Assembly: GCA_037349105.1 (NCBI GenBank) | Contig: JAYJMM010000082.1 | Span: 1,488,001-1,552,000 of the forward strand | DNA from: Limnomonas spitsbergensis | Taxonomy: Eukaryota > Chlorophyta > Chlorophyceae > Chlamydomonadales | DNA length: 64,000 nt | Reading direction: 5' to 3' | Shown: positions 29,047 through 40,600 of the stretch, one piece after another | Layout of the letters: each line of letters begins with the position of its first letter | Position numbering within the stretch: the stretch's first letter is position 1 | The notes under the pieces: generated by a model | Database searches by the model: none | What the model saw: only the letters and a program-made list of their open reading frames with translations | What the model was told of the DNA's origin: nothing | Program-made: the position numbers and the translations under genes

Positions 29047-29315
29047 ACTCATACAGCACTTTCCAACTCTGCACGATTGCATCGTGTAGAGTTGGGGGGA
29101 GGAAGTGTGTTGCTGACTGTGATGACACAGTATTTCACATCACTCAATCTGCTCTGCTTTCCTCCTCCTCATTGCTGCAGATCTACTTTGCAAGTGAGTA
29201 CCAGTCTTCATACTGCACTACCCCCTGATTACGGTGTAGTGGACTCTGTTAGTATAAGTTGTTAGTGATTCTTTGTATGATGCTGAGCGCCTCCGGTGCC
29301 TGTCGTCCTGCGCAG
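29047..29315 (+). promoter_or_regulatory. Inter-frame module between protease and accessory frame 1, copy B
   Basis: About 90% identical to 12002-12268. The first hairpin is perfect here (CAACTCT...AGAGTTG with CACGAT/ATCGTG). The G-tract is GGGGGGAGGAAG, and GTGAGTACC and the CACTACC...GGTGTAGTG hairpin are kept. The module ends in CTGCGCAG directly before the ATG at 29316. Small insertions and deletions between the copies shift any reading frame, so it is not conserved as protein. Confidence 0.5.
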
Positions 29316-30485
29316 ATGGATATGAGGTCTGGGTTGATCAATTTTGAGCAATCCACGCATCGGTCGTGGCTTTGGGAGGAGCCTGATATCAACCATTTTG
29401 GAAGTGGCATACCTTTCGAGGGAAGGCTGCATAGATATGCGCCGCATAGGGGTATTCCCTTGTATAATGACTACCCTATTGAAATGGCAAACGAAATGGA
29501 ACTACTGCCTCCATTATCGTTTTTCACTGAGTATGAGCTGGATCAGCAAGACTACATTGTCACGCTCTATGCTGATAAAGCGAAGCAGGCAGCTAAAGTC
29601 ATTACAAATCAGCTCGCCGAAATCACGCATCAGCTGGGGTTCATCAGGGCTGCGTCGATGAATCAAAACATCATGTACGCAATTGGTGCAGAGTTTTCTG
29701 TCATCTCCAGCCCCCTTACAGAGTTGTTTAAGAAGGACACTCCTTGGCTGTGGACAGCTGAGAGGGATAAGGCATGGGAACACCTAAAAGATGAACTCTG
29801 CAAACCTGGTAACGCATTGCGCACACCTGATAAAAATCGTCGTTACATCCTTCACACAGATTGGTCCCAGAAAGGCATGTCAGCCGTTCTGGGTCAAAAA
29901 GATGATGATGGAAAGGAATATCTAGTAGCCTGCATCAGCAGGACTTGCAATGTGCATGAGGCTAATTATGGGTCCTACAAGGGAGAAATGTTGGCCGCAG
30001 TATGGGGAGTGAGAGCCTTCCGCTATTATCTGCTTGGGGCTAAAATACCATTTCTAATAATAAGTGATCATAAAGGATTGTCTTGGTTAATGTCTAATAA
30101 AGAGTTAGAAGGGCAGTATGCTCGCTGGTCTGTCATGCTCTCGCCATTCTCATATGAGCTTGAATACAAACCAGGTGTTAAACATATTGTTGCCGATGTC
30201 CCCAGCAGGTTCCCTGTTCAGTCAGATCTGGACTGGACAGGCACAAAAGAGAGTCACTTCGCAACGACGTGGCCCTTTTACTACAACTCTGCATTCTGTG
30301 GATCAGGTGTAGACACTGATTTGACTGCTAATAGTTCTAAAAGAGCGTATTCCCTTATGGCTGCCTGTTTGTCAAGAACGCCCCAGAGTGCTGTCCCGTG
30401 GGGATTTGCCATAGAACCGTTTGGTCCTGCAATAGATCCTGATCCGGTTCCTGATAAGCAGCAATATTTGTTGGATTGCAAATGA
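29316..30485 (+). pseudogene. Accessory frame 1 of copy B fused by deletion to the RT C-terminus and RNase H
   Basis: The first 126 residues are a strongly diverged counterpart of the 12269 frame (shared pattern AAKVI...SMNQNIMYAIGA). At about 29694 the sequence jumps to the homologue of 16697 (FSVISSPLTELFKK), so the RT catalytic part and two accessory genes are missing. RNase H follows intact (HTDWSQKG, GEMLAA, SDHKGL, ADVPSR). The frame ends at a TGA (30483-30485) caused by two extra bases near 30460 compared with copy A. The fusion is in frame but probably has no RT function. Confidence 0.75.
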
Positions 30486-33388
30486 TTTCTGAGGATGCTG
30501 AAATGTCTTTTCCTTCACCTACCGAGTGGCCAGGCCTACCTAGAACCCGAGCCATTTGGCCTTCTCCCACCTTCGGCTCATCTGTTACAAACCACATTCA
30601 TTCGTTGGCTACTAAACTGATGGTTCCTGACGACACGGATGATATGAGTTGCTGTAATGCATTTGATACTGCAACTGCTTTTGATTTTGAAATTAATGGC
30701 ATTTCTTCATTTTCCACTCGCATTCATGTGCCGCAGATGGACACGCTGTCGGAGAAACAAAAAGGTTTAAGAGGGACAGCTTCTTCAAGAGTTGAAGATT
30801 GCCGCTTGCATTTGCAGGATTTACCTCCTTCCCACTATACTTCACTGCAGGTGCAAGAACTGTCGAAAGAAGGCAATCTTACTGGAAAGGGGATTCGATC
30901 AATAAATTCTACACCTGTTCCTCAAACCAGCATTCTTACTGCTGTGCAAGAAGGTGTGTCACTTATTGAGCTGTTTGGTGGTATGTGCGGAGGGTTAGAA
31001 TGCATGCTGAGAAATGGCATCCGCATCAACCACTATTACTATGCTGACATTGATAATGGCGCAAGGGTTTGTGCCAAACACATACTTAAGTTGCTCATGG
31101 AGGACAATCCCAATCTGTTGGGTCATGATGCTATTGCTGGCACATTCAACCAACTGCCGCAGGATGTGTACGAAATAAATGAAAGACATCTCATTAACAT
31201 TGGATGTCTTGATGGTACCCAATGGATGCTAACAGCAGGGTTTATGTGCACTGACCTGTCTTCTGCAGGGAAACATACAGGATTACAAGGAGAGAAAAGT
31301 TCCACATTTTTCCCTCTTATTAAAATTCTAAGATCTCTACAGCATATGCAACAAGGGAGACGACCACCCATGTACCTCATTGAGAATGTTGCTGTACAAT
31401 TTGCTATTGCAAAATCGCAGGCTATGACAGCAGGATTCCAGGAACTTACAGAGAGGCTGGGACACACAGTATGTTTTGACGTTGTTGCTGTAGGTAGCTA
31501 TGCCCACAGGCTGCGTAATTATTGGCAAAATATATGTTCCCCTGCTTCTTTGCAGTTGGTTATGATGTCCTTTGTCCGTGATGATACATTGCGCCTGACT
31601 GACATACTGGATCATGGAAGAGAACCCCGTACCTGTTTCAAAGTTAACAGGTACCCATATCATCCAGCCAACTTATTGAACGAACCTCTACGAGTTTTTC
31701 CTACGATGGTTGCAAGGATTGAATCTTATGCGTTTCGTCCAAATCCTGAATATGAACCTGGACTTGTTTTGGAAACTGATCAAGCAGGTATTGTCACTAG
31801 ACACGCTCTGACTATTCATGAGCGTGAACGTGCCATGGGATATGCGACTGACTGTACTGCTGGCAAAGACCTAATCTTTTCTGTGCGTCACAGGATAGTT
31901 GGAGGCGCTTTTGATGCAAATGCTGTCAGTCATCTATTTGCAGTTCGATTTGCAGACGTCCCGCCTTCGCAGGAAATTTTTTCTGCATTCAATAACTTTC
32001 TCCCTCATTCATTTGCCACTTCAGGACTGGAGCTGGGGGGGGATAGTGATCAGATATCTCAGCAGCTTAATCATTTATTTGCTGCTGGAGATTCCCTGAT
32101 CTTACATGCAGCTCAGTCCTTAGCGGCTGAGTTCATAGAGCAACCCATGACTCGTGAGGAAGAGTCTCATTCATTTGCAGATATCTGGCTGGATAATAAT
32201 GCTATGCAATATTTGAGGCGTACCACTGACACAATGTTGCCCATGCTGACCCCTGTAGAACGCAAGCGTCTTCAACGACGAGCTGCGCTCTATCTCTGGT
32301 CTGCTGAAAAGAGTATTCTTTATCGACGAATGCCAGGCGGTACAACCAAGGTGGTACCACCCCCTGGTGACCGGTTGGCACTCGTGCACAAAATGCATGT
32401 AGAAAATGGTCATTATGGCAGGCGCCGCACGACGGGGCTTGTCATGATGACTCACTGGTGGGTTGGTTTATATAACGACTGCAAAAGAGTGGTCCAGTGC
32501 TGCGAGGCCTGTGATTACACTAAAGTATCGTTTAATGCTATGCAGCCCGTTATGCATCCCTTACCCATCAGAGGACTTATGTACCGCTGGCACCTGGATC
32601 TTTCTGGTCCTTATACGGCCTCTAACCGTGGCCACACCTATGTTATGGTAGCTGTAGAAAGCTACTCTAAATGGATTGAGGTATTTCCTATGACTGCTAA
32701 ATCATCTAAAGAAGTAGCTTACCATTTCCTGCACGGCATATTGGCACGCTTTGGGGCATGTGCTGAAGTTGTCACAGACGGTGGTGGGGAGTTTCAGGGT
32801 GAAATGGACTCGCTGCTTGTCCGTGCCATGCTTGATCATAGAGTCACCAGTTCTTTCCATCCCCAAGCCAATGGGCAAGCGGAAAGGCTGGTAAAGACTG
32901 TAAAAACTGCATTATCAAGGCACTTGCACGTTTCAAGAGAGCCTCGAGAATGGGACATGTATTTACCCTGGATAGCACTCGGGTACCGAGTCACTAAGCA
33001 TGCTAGCACCTTGATGAGTCCCTACCAGCTGCTGTTTTCCTGTGAACCAGTCATCCCTCCTGCTATCATGGAAAGGTTGAATGGGGATCAGACAGTGGAT
33101 TACCTGGATGTGGATGCTGCTGCTGAACTTGTACTGTCCCGTTCTGAATTGCTAGCCAAGAACTGTGTGATGGTCGGCCAGAATCTTCTGGTTGCTCAAC
33201 AGCGAGATACCCTGCGTTACGCAAGACTTCGTAGTGGAGGTTACCTTCCATCAATAGCTAAGTATACTGAGGGGCAGTTTGTGTATGTGCGGGATGAGAA
33301 CCGGCTGCACTCCACTGCAAGACCTTACGTGCTTCGGGTGTTTGATGTACGGCCAAGTGGAGTCATTATCCTGGACTGCTGGAGCTGA
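30482..33388 (+). CDS. Copy B methyltransferase-integrase frame
   Basis: 968 codons from ATG 30482, homologous to the centre of copy A pol. The DNMT3-like domain is complete: LFGGMCGGLE, the cysteine loop GFMCTDLSSAGK (Cys about 256), YLIENVAVQF, AHRLRNYWQN and ERERAMGYAT. A 15-bp deletion relative to copy A removes five residues after VSHL. The integrase zinc site and D-D-E residues are present (HLDLSG, VTDGGGEF, AERLVKT). The frame ends early (VIILDCWS) because the PHD-coding segment is missing and the frame shifts. Separated from RT, this frame could in principle yield a stand-alone methyltransferase-integrase protein; expression is unknown. Confidence 0.75.
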   Translation: MISEDAEMSFPSPTEWPGLPRTRAIWPSPTFGSSVTNHIHSLATKLMVPDDTDDMSCCNAFDTATAFDFEINGISSFSTRIHVPQMDTLSEKQKGLRGTASSRVEDCRLHLQDLPPSHYTSLQVQELSKEGNLTGKGIRSINSTPVPQTSILTAVQEGVSLIELFGGMCGGLECMLRNGIRINHYYYADIDNGARVCAKHILKLLMEDNPNLLGHDAIAGTFNQLPQDVYEINERHLINIGCLDGTQWMLTAGFMCTDLSSAGKHTGLQGEKSSTFFPLIKILRSLQHMQQGRRPPMYLIENVAVQFAIAKSQAMTAGFQELTERLGHTVCFDVVAVGSYAHRLRNYWQNICSPASLQLVMMSFVRDDTLRLTDILDHGREPRTCFKVNRYPYHPANLLNEPLRVFPTMVARIESYAFRPNPEYEPGLVLETDQAGIVTRHALTIHERERAMGYATDCTAGKDLIFSVRHRIVGGAFDANAVSHLFAVRFADVPPSQEIFSAFNNFLPHSFATSGLELGGDSDQISQQLNHLFAAGDSLILHAAQSLAAEFIEQPMTREEESHSFADIWLDNNAMQYLRRTTDTMLPMLTPVERKRLQRRAALYLWSAEKSILYRRMPGGTTKVVPPPGDRLALVHKMHVENGHYGRRRTTGLVMMTHWWVGLYNDCKRVVQCCEACDYTKVSFNAMQPVMHPLPIRGLMYRWHLDLSGPYTASNRGHTYVMVAVESYSKWIEVFPMTAKSSKEVAYHFLHGILARFGACAEVVTDGGGEFQGEMDSLLVRAMLDHRVTSSFHPQANGQAERLVKTVKTALSRHLHVSREPREWDMYLPWIALGYRVTKHASTLMSPYQLLFSCEPVIPPAIMERLNGDQTVDYLDVDAAAELVLSRSELLAKNCVMVGQNLLVAQQRDTLRYARLRSGGYLPSIAKYTEGQFVYVRDENRLHSTARPYVLRVFDVRPSGVIILDCWS

Positions 33389-34487
33389 TGCTACTGGTGC
33401 TGCAAGGCGAGATGTTGCGGCGGAACTGGAGGAACCAGCGGTCGCCGTGACAGGTTACCAGCTGCGGCCTGCTAAGCAAAAGAAGGCAGGAAGGGTGATG
33501 GGAGCCGCCAATGGCGGTGGCCTTGTTGAGGATGAAGGAGAAGGACCCGCTGTAGACAGGGAAGATGACGCAGATTGTCTTGCCGGGACCGCCGCGGGCG
33601 GTGCCGGAAGCAATGCGATTGAGCTTGCCGGGATCGGCGCAGTTGTCAGCAAGGAGGAAATCGCTGAGGAGGCGCAACCTGATGATCAGCGCCCTACCCG
33701 TGCATCCGTGAGAATCCGCGTCCCCAACAAGAGGTTCGAAAGCCATGTCACTCATCCTTGGGTGCCCTCAGATTTCATCATCTGGGGTGTCCGCGGAGAT
33801 GCGGTGGATGCTCTCAAGTCCTTGATGCCTGGGGTGTGGCGAGAGCGCGATGAGGCTGTGGTCTACTTGGGCAACAGAGTGCCGGGAGGATGGTCGTACC
33901 AACTCCACCCTCCTTCACCTCTCACCATTGAAGACAGCGACTGCAACACCCTGCTGGACTGCCTTGACCTATCCCTGTCCCCCAGCATTCTTTTGCTGTT
34001 CAAGGATAATGGACAAGCCACTGAACTTCTGCAGAACAGCCAGCTCTACCCTTACCCTCAATCCCTCCATGTTCTTACCAATTCGGGCATCGGTGTCAAC
34101 GTCCCTGCAGACTACTGTTCTGATCCGCTGCAACCCTCCACCTACGAGTTTCTGCTGCGACAGCATGGGCTGCACGTTCTTATCACAAACCCTCCGGCTG
34201 AATACGCTGATATCTCCTGTGCCCTTGCGGTCAAGTACGCGCGTCATGTGGCCTGCTGCCTAGTCACCCAAGATTTCCTTAAGTGCCATCCTGCAAGGTT
34301 TGAGTGGCTATCCCAGCTACGGAGAGAAAGGCGGCTTGTCATTTTGCAGTCTGTCAGCTTCACAGCAGGTCTGGGAGTTAACCGGTCCATTCACGGTTGC
34401 TGTAGCAATAAAGTATGGATCCTTGTGTTTGCATCGGCAGCTATCCGTGCTCGGATGATTTCACCAATGCACACGTTCATCCGTTGA
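33375..34487 (+). pseudogene. C-terminal domain of family 2 pol, copy B (frameshifted off)
   Basis: About 370 codons homologous to the end of copy A pol from TAGADATGAARRD onward. It joins the upstream sequence at 33373/33374, where 257 bp encoding the end of the integrase tail and the PHD finger are absent, placing it out of frame. It keeps the domain with HVLITNPPAEYAD and the following alternating hydrophobic strands, ending in HTFIR. An Asn-Pro-Pro after a hydrophobic strand resembles motif IV of N6-adenine methyltransferases; I cannot confirm that family by eye. Confidence 0.65.
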
Positions 34488-35187
34488 TACATTAGCGTAC
34501 TGCTTTCTTGTGACAGAATATAACTGAGTTTTCTTCGTTGACTTTGACAATTGACTGTGTATCTGAGTGGAATTTTCACTGGATCTGGGGGGGGGGCTTC
34601 GGGAAATGGGATTTGACTTTACTGGTGCTGAAACTGATATTTAGGATGCTACTTGATTTCAAACAAAACAAAATAAAATTGTGTGCAGTTTTCAATATCT
34701 GGGGGGGGGCAGGTTGTTGTGCATAATACGCACTCTTAGGGTTTAGGAGGTGTCTACCGTGAGGTGGCATTCTCATATGTCTGGCGCGAGCCTATAGGCA
34801 TCCCCGATCAGGTGTTAGTTAGGTGGTCGGGAAGTTTGACATGGTGTGGATTGGGAAACCAATTGCACTAGAGCAGGGCTGATGTAGTCTTCTGGACTTG
34901 GGGTCGATTGGGCCCTGGGGGAAGGTGAACAGTACCGATGGTGACAAGAACTGGGCTCTTCAGCTTGAAGAGGGTCCCTTAAAGCGACTGTGGCGAGTTA
35001 CGGTAATGCGTAAAAGTCACAGCTAACGTACGCATTATATCGGAGGTTATTTTTCCTACCGGTACTTGTGCCCCATGGACTCTGGGCAGGGCCCAGGGGT
35101 GGGAAGTCTGATAACAATACGCAGTTCTTAAAACGCTGTCGTACTTGTTTATTCTTGCCTCCAGTGTTTTTCGACCTGGGGGGGGAA
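34488..35187 (+). other. 3' untranslated region of family 2, copy B
   Basis: Homologous to 21763-22464 with the three G-tracts at 34587-34596, 34701-34709 and 35178-35185 and the CTCTTCA/TGAAGAG hairpin. The last tract plus AA abuts the 61-bp unit. Nothing coding is seen. Confidence 0.6.
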
Positions 35188-35248
35188 TGCCTTGTGTTCT
35201 TTTCGCTTGGTGCACCCATTCCTTAGGGTGCACCTCTGTGCCGCGACA
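35188..35248 (+). repeat. 61-bp end unit, inner copy, copy B
   Basis: Same unit as 22465-22525 (here TGCCTTGTG at the start), followed by GC and TGTCACGACG at 35251. Confidence 0.85.
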
Positions 35249-35250
35249 GC

Positions 35251-35979
35251 TGTCACGACGTATGACTGCACCGTGCGTTTGACTGCGCCAACTGCTTTTT
35301 CGGTTGGAAGTTATGTGTGAACCTGAACAAGTGTGTTTGCCGTCTTAGAGGATCCCGAATTGGGTCCTTTACTTTTTCTTTCTTACTTTGATCTCACGGC
35401 CTACAATAGACTCTTAACGTTTCTAGCTATTGTTCCTGATTATCAATCTGCAAGTTAATCGTCAATCCAAGTCTTACTAAGGGGAAACTGGCAGAGCAAC
35501 TAGGCCAACAGCGACTCTATAAGCATCAACAAGTCTCCTGATACGAAGCTGGCAGAGCACCTAGGCCAACAGTCGACCATCTGCAGCAATTAGCGTTATT
35601 CCTGCCTCTTAACAAGGCATATCTCCAGTCTTACAACTGGATATTACCACCAACCCACCATCACACCTCCAATCTACAGCCTTTCCTTTGGCTCCAAGTC
35701 GACCGTCTGATTCATCAGAGATATCTTCACTCATCAGAAGTCGCCAAGCAAGCGACTCATCACCACAGATCAACGGCCACAATCGCCCAAGATCGTCCCA
35801 AGAACCCCATAAGTACCTCAAGTGTCGAGGCTTTACGAGATCTTGTCAACAGTATCGAAGAAGTCCAGGTGAAGTAGCAAGAGCTATCACCTGTTATCGA
35901 GCTGATTTCACTGAGTTACAGCAGTGGATCGAGAAGCACTTACTATAAGCTCTGCAAGAGTTTATTAGTACTTGTTTAA
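35251..35979 (+). repeat. Right terminal repeat of family 2, copy B
   Basis: 729-bp direct repeat of 23807-24535. Instead of AGAAAGAAAAAG it continues into a second 61-bp unit (35980-36040), giving a 790-bp block with ends TGTCACGACG and GCCGCGACA next to the target duplication. Confidence 0.8.
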
Positions 35980-36040
35980 TGTCTTGTGTTCTTTTCGCTT
36001 GGTGCACCCATTCCTTAGGGTGCACCTCTGTGCCGCGACA
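35980..36040 (+). repeat. 61-bp end unit, outer right terminus of copy B
   Basis: TGTCTTGTG through GCCGCGACA, immediately followed by the AAGA target duplication. Together with 11800-11860 it shows that the outer edge of this unit is a true element end. Confidence 0.85.
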
Positions 36041-36044
36041 AAGA

Positions 36045-37685
36045 AACTACAAAGGGGCAAACAACAACAAAAACAACAACAAAATGGCCAAAAGAGAAGG
36101 CCGGAAAGGCCAACGACATCGGCCTCAGAAACCCCGGAGACTAACCCTCAATAATGCCCACAACACAGTCCACAAAAGCAAGTGCGTCCCACCCATGCTC
36201 AGCCTGGTACAACAGGTGGAAGCTAGTGGCAGCATGTGTCAGGTCCAATTCAGATACATCCCAGCCTATGGCCGAGGCGGCTTGGTGCAGCATGCATGCC
36301 CTGCTGCTAGGAATACTTTTACATGTTCAATTCAGATACATCCCAGCCCATGGCCGTGGCTTGGTGCAGCAGGCATGCCATGTTGCCATGACTAATTTTA
36401 CATGTCCAATACATATCCATCACGGCCTTTGGCTTGGTGCAGCTTGCATGCCATGCTGCTAGGAATACTTTAAAATGTCCAATTCAGATACATCCCGGCC
36501 TATGGCCGTGGGCCCGTGGCTTGGGGCAGCAGGCATGCCCTGCTGCCAGGACTAATGTAAGATTCCATGCATAGCCGCATGGAGCCATAGCAAAACCAGC
36601 TCACTTTTGTTCTTCAGTGCCTTGTTGACCATTGCTGCAACATATAGCCACTTGCTCTGAATTTGATAGCATTATCATCATCACCTAGCCTAAGCACCAG
36701 GCGAGTAAGCCGAAATGACAACACACACCTCGGCCCAGTGGTGTAACGTCATTGACACACCTCGGCTACAAGCCTCCTTTTCGCCTTCCGTTTCTCATTC
36801 GACAGTGCCTTCTCCGCACCCTTCTCCGTCTGCTTTCGGTCACGTTTATTAGCCCTTTCTACATCGGCGTAACCATAACAACGGATGCTCTCGGCCACAG
36901 GATAAAGAGGCGGCAGGACGGATGGAGAAAGGGAAAATGTAGGGGCGAAGGCAGATGGCCTTCGGAAATTGCCAATGTGGCGAAAGTGGCCGATGCGAAG
37001 TGGATCTGGCTCAAAATGCCATAATCAGTTGGCGTCGCCAATCCGGCCCCAAAGTGGTTGTTTTGGCGAAGCGAACCCATGCCACTTTCGGAGCGAAAGT
37101 GACCAATCTGACCAATCCGACCCGGTGTGAATCGCCTCTTACATCATTCTGAAAGCAAGGCATGGCATGGACGTAGGGCAGAGCAGGCAGAAGTGACCCA
37201 GTGATTTTTCATTGCTGCTCATGGATCCCTGTCCACTAAGAAGTAAGAACAAGTACAGTAGGCATTGAGCAGGGGAGTAATGAATGACATCTCGTTCATC
37301 TGGATCTTGGTCAGGTCGCCACCGGTACTCGGCAGGAACGCAGTTTCATGGGGCAGAAGATAAGTAGATAACAGATCTATAACCTTGTTCAGTGATGAAG
37401 CTCCAGAGCGGCTGGTGCCTTGATTCGGTGCGTGAGCATACATCCTGTTCGTCTTCCGAAATTTGAAATATGATGATCAACTCGTGACCCCTGCTCGTGA
37501 CCCTGCTGGCGGAGCAAGATTCCGACATGGGACAGGCTCGTCGCACACATTGATCCTTATGATTCATGAACACCGGCCTGTATGCTTCCGACGCATATAC
37601 GTCTCGGTCTATCTCCAATGGGGAGCAGTAGTGCAGGCTCAATGGGCAAACGGCAGCAGCTAGGACCTACCAGTCATGGAAGAGC
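36045..37685. other. Older locus, segment 3, and spacer upstream of the host gene
   Basis: It starts with a CAA-rich stretch and the second copy of the 196-bp unit (encoding RRLTLNNAHN). If copy B and one AAGA are removed, the frame from 23621 (REKRR) continues here in phase (NYKGANNN). After the tandem repeat at 36242-36561 I see no supported gene up to 37685. The stretch 37117-37141 contains a short dispersed repeat (GGTGTGAATCGCCTC). Confidence 0.45.
36242..36561. repeat. Tandem repeat of about 80 bp, four diverged copies
   Basis: Units start near 36242, 36323, 36402 and 36475. Each contains a variant of TTCAGATACATCCCAGCC, a CTTGGTGCAGC motif and a CATGCC...TGCT palindrome-like segment. 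No coding role is apparent. Confidence 0.7.
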
Positions 37686-40600
37686 ATGCCAATTCACCTG
37701 TCGACAGCATGCATGTGTCATTGGCAGGGCTCTCCCTCGTTGAACCCTATTTGCAAGGGAGCTCTGGAGGCTGCTACACGCATCCACAGCCATGTGCGCT
37801 GCACACCAGTGGAGCCCTCGCCGTGGCTGACCGCCCTTAGTGGCGCATCATCAGTCCACCTGAAGCTCGAGAGTGAGCAGCACACAGGCTCATTTAAAGC
37901 ACGAGGTGCTGTGAACAAGGTGAAAGCTCTCCCCATATGCCTCCATGATGCATGCCATCACAAGGGGCAGCCGTGCAAGGTACCCATGCACCGAGGTATC
38001 CATGTCTCCATGGTACTGTGCATGCATGCAATTAAACGTTATCCTCAATTGCTATCTTTTATTGCACAACCGTACTGGCAGCCAATTGAACGAAGGCTGC
38101 CATCCAGATATTCTGTGTGGATTCGTGCTAGCTCTGACCCAATGGGCCCCGGCACGATCCTTGCACGCACCGCATGGGACTGCCATGCACTGATGATGCA
38201 TGCTTGTATGAGTAGCCTTGGAAACCTAGTATGGGGGACCTCACTTGACGGTTCACGTTGACACCAAGCAAAGAGGAGAGCACGTGGTAATTTCTACCCA
38301 TATTTTTTGTTTTGCCCGCCAGACCACCGCAAGGGTCTGCCAGGTGGCGATCGATAGCCAAATAGGTACCAAACCCTGACCTGTGGGTGGTCTGCAGCCC
38401 AAGCAACAAGGTTGGCTGCACCAGGACCCCTAAGCCGCTAACCGTGACGTAGCTGAAACGTAGCTGAGGCACGCTTCAAACAACACTGCTTTCTGTCTTT
38501 CTTCATTTTATTCAATAATGTCACGGACGGGGGTCCCAGTTTTCTCCCAGTCGGTCAAATCCATGCCATCAGTGTTTATTTTCTTGTGTCTCAGCTTTTT
38601 TTTGCCTCAGCCTATTTCGATATTCAATTTCTTTTGTGTCTCAGTTTTTTGTGTGTCTCAGCCACACTCCAGCCCCTGACTGAAGGCCCTGTTTGTGGCC
38701 AGCCATGCTAGTTTGGCCACCACTCATAGGCCGGTCCAGGTTTGGTGCCAATCGGGCCTTTGGTGGCCGCAGGGCGGCCTGTCCAACATGACCTTGTAGC
38801 CGGGGAAGAATAAACCCTCCCTGCCATCTTCCCTACTTCTTCCACACCTCCCCCCTCCAGGTCCTATCTCTGAGTGCAGATCAGCTGTCCAGAGGGCTGG
38901 TCACGTCCTCGACTGGGAACCACGCCCTAGCCTTCATGTACGCCTGCAGTTGCTTACAGGCGAAGCCGTCGCAGCAGATGCAGGGGTCAGTGGGAGGGCA
39001 AGAGGCGCAGCATCATGAGCTGATGCCGAAGCCAGCCATCTACCTGCCCACAACGGCGAGCAGTTACAAGGTGCATTATGTTTTTTTCACTTCGTATGCC
39101 CATCCCGCCAATCCACGTTTTCAAATGTGCCAGGCATTGTGAGGAGGAAGGACGGAAATTAAAAGCTTGCCAAGGAAAGGAAAGCTTCAACAAACTGCCA
39201 GGCAGTGAGCAAGACCTTAAATTGGTTTCCTTATGTTCTAGTGGAAAATAAACCCAGCTCCCATCTGAGATAGTGTAGGACAGAATACGTATGTCTGACT
39301 GTGTGTGGCTGTGTGCCATTATGCTGTACCTGCTGGCTATCCTTGTAGTCAGCAGGTACATCATGGAACACACACACACACACATGATGTAGGGCATGCA
39401 TTTATGTGCAGGTCAAGAACCCACTACCACACACGTACACTTCAGGGGACGTGCAACTACTGCACCCACAAGTACCACTGTGTGTGTGTGCCAGTGTTCT
39501 TTTTAGAGGCCTTCAGCTACATTTCAGCTACTCTCTGGCCTCCAGCCGGGGGGGGGGCAGGTTTTACAAGGATGGCTGCTTGGGCCGCCGGCCGAAGGCT
39601 GGTCAGGGTTTGGTGCCAATCGGGCCTGCGGCGGCCGCAGAGCGGCTTGCTTCAGGTGATTTTCGGTACCCAGGACCCACACAAAAACTGGTGTGTGCAG
39701 TAGTTGCATGTCCCCTGGATAAGGACATCCCCCACCGATTATTCCATTACTGCTTTGTACCCCTCCGTTATCAATGCTCACTGGCCCTGGCGGCTAGCTT
39801 GCACGTCCCTTGGACAAAAGACATCCCCCACCGCTTTGTACCCCTCCGTTATCAATGCTCCCTGGCCCTGGCGGCTAGCTTGCACGTCCCTGGGACAAAA
39901 GACATCCCCCACTGCTTTGTACCCCTCCGTTATCAATGCTCCCTGGCCCTGGCTGCTAGCTTGCACGTCCCTTGGACAAAAGACATCCCCCACCGCTTTG
40001 TACCCCTCCGTTATCAAAGCTCCCTGGCCCTGGCGGCTTGCTTGCACGTCACTTGGACAAAAGACATCCCCCATTGCTTTGTTACCCTCTGTGGCCAATG
40101 CTCACTGGCCCTGGCGGCTTGCTTGCACGTCCCTGGGACAAAAGACATCCCCCACTGCTTTGTTACCCTCCGTTATCAATGCTCACTGGCCCTGGCGGCT
40201 TGCTTGCACGTCCCTGGGACAAAGACATCCCCCACTGCCTTGTTACCCTCCGTTATCAATGCTCACTGGCCCTGGCGGCTTGCTTGCACGTCCCTGGGAC
40301 AAAAGACATCCCCCACTGCTTTGTTACCCTCCGTTATCAATGCTCACTGGCCCTGGTGGCTAGCTTGCACGTCCCTGGGACGAAGACATCCCCCACTGCT
40401 TTGTTACCCTCCGTTATCAATGCTCACTGGCCCTGGCGGCTTGCTTGCACGTCCCTTGGACAAAAGACATCCCCCACTGCTTTGTTACCCTCTGTGGCCA
40501 ATGCTCACTGGCCCTGGCGGCTTGCTTGCACGTCCCTTGGACAAAGACATCCCCCACTGCTTTGTTACCCTCTGTGGCCAATGCTCACTGGCCCTGGCGG

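Larger units (their letters stand above)
23807..36040 (+). mobile_element. Family 2 Ty3/gypsy-type element, copy B (gag-protease intact, RT deleted)
   Basis: A 12,234-bp insertion with the 4-bp duplication AAGA at 23803-23806 and 36041-36044. The left end is TGTCACGACG and the right end GCCGCGACA. Order: terminal repeat, gag, protease, accessory frame fused to the RNase H region, methyltransferase-integrase frame, C-terminal frame, 3' untranslated region, 61-bp unit, GC, terminal repeat, 61-bp unit. Relative to copy A it lacks about 4 kb (homologue of about 12640-16697: accessory frames and RT), has a frameshift near 30460, a 15-bp deletion after 31930 and a 257-bp deletion at 33373/33374. 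It is defective for RT but retains complete gag. Confidence 0.85.

Noticed and set aside
29077..29265. A 62-codon frame between protease and accessory frame 1 in copy B
   Set aside because: Open in both copies over part of its length, but indels shift the frame between copies, so it is not conserved as protein.
37219..37443. Possible minus-strand exon (LLPHETAFLPSTGGDLTKIQ)
   Set aside because: It reads like protein for about 50 codons, but I recognise no family, no matching exons and no clear splice pair.
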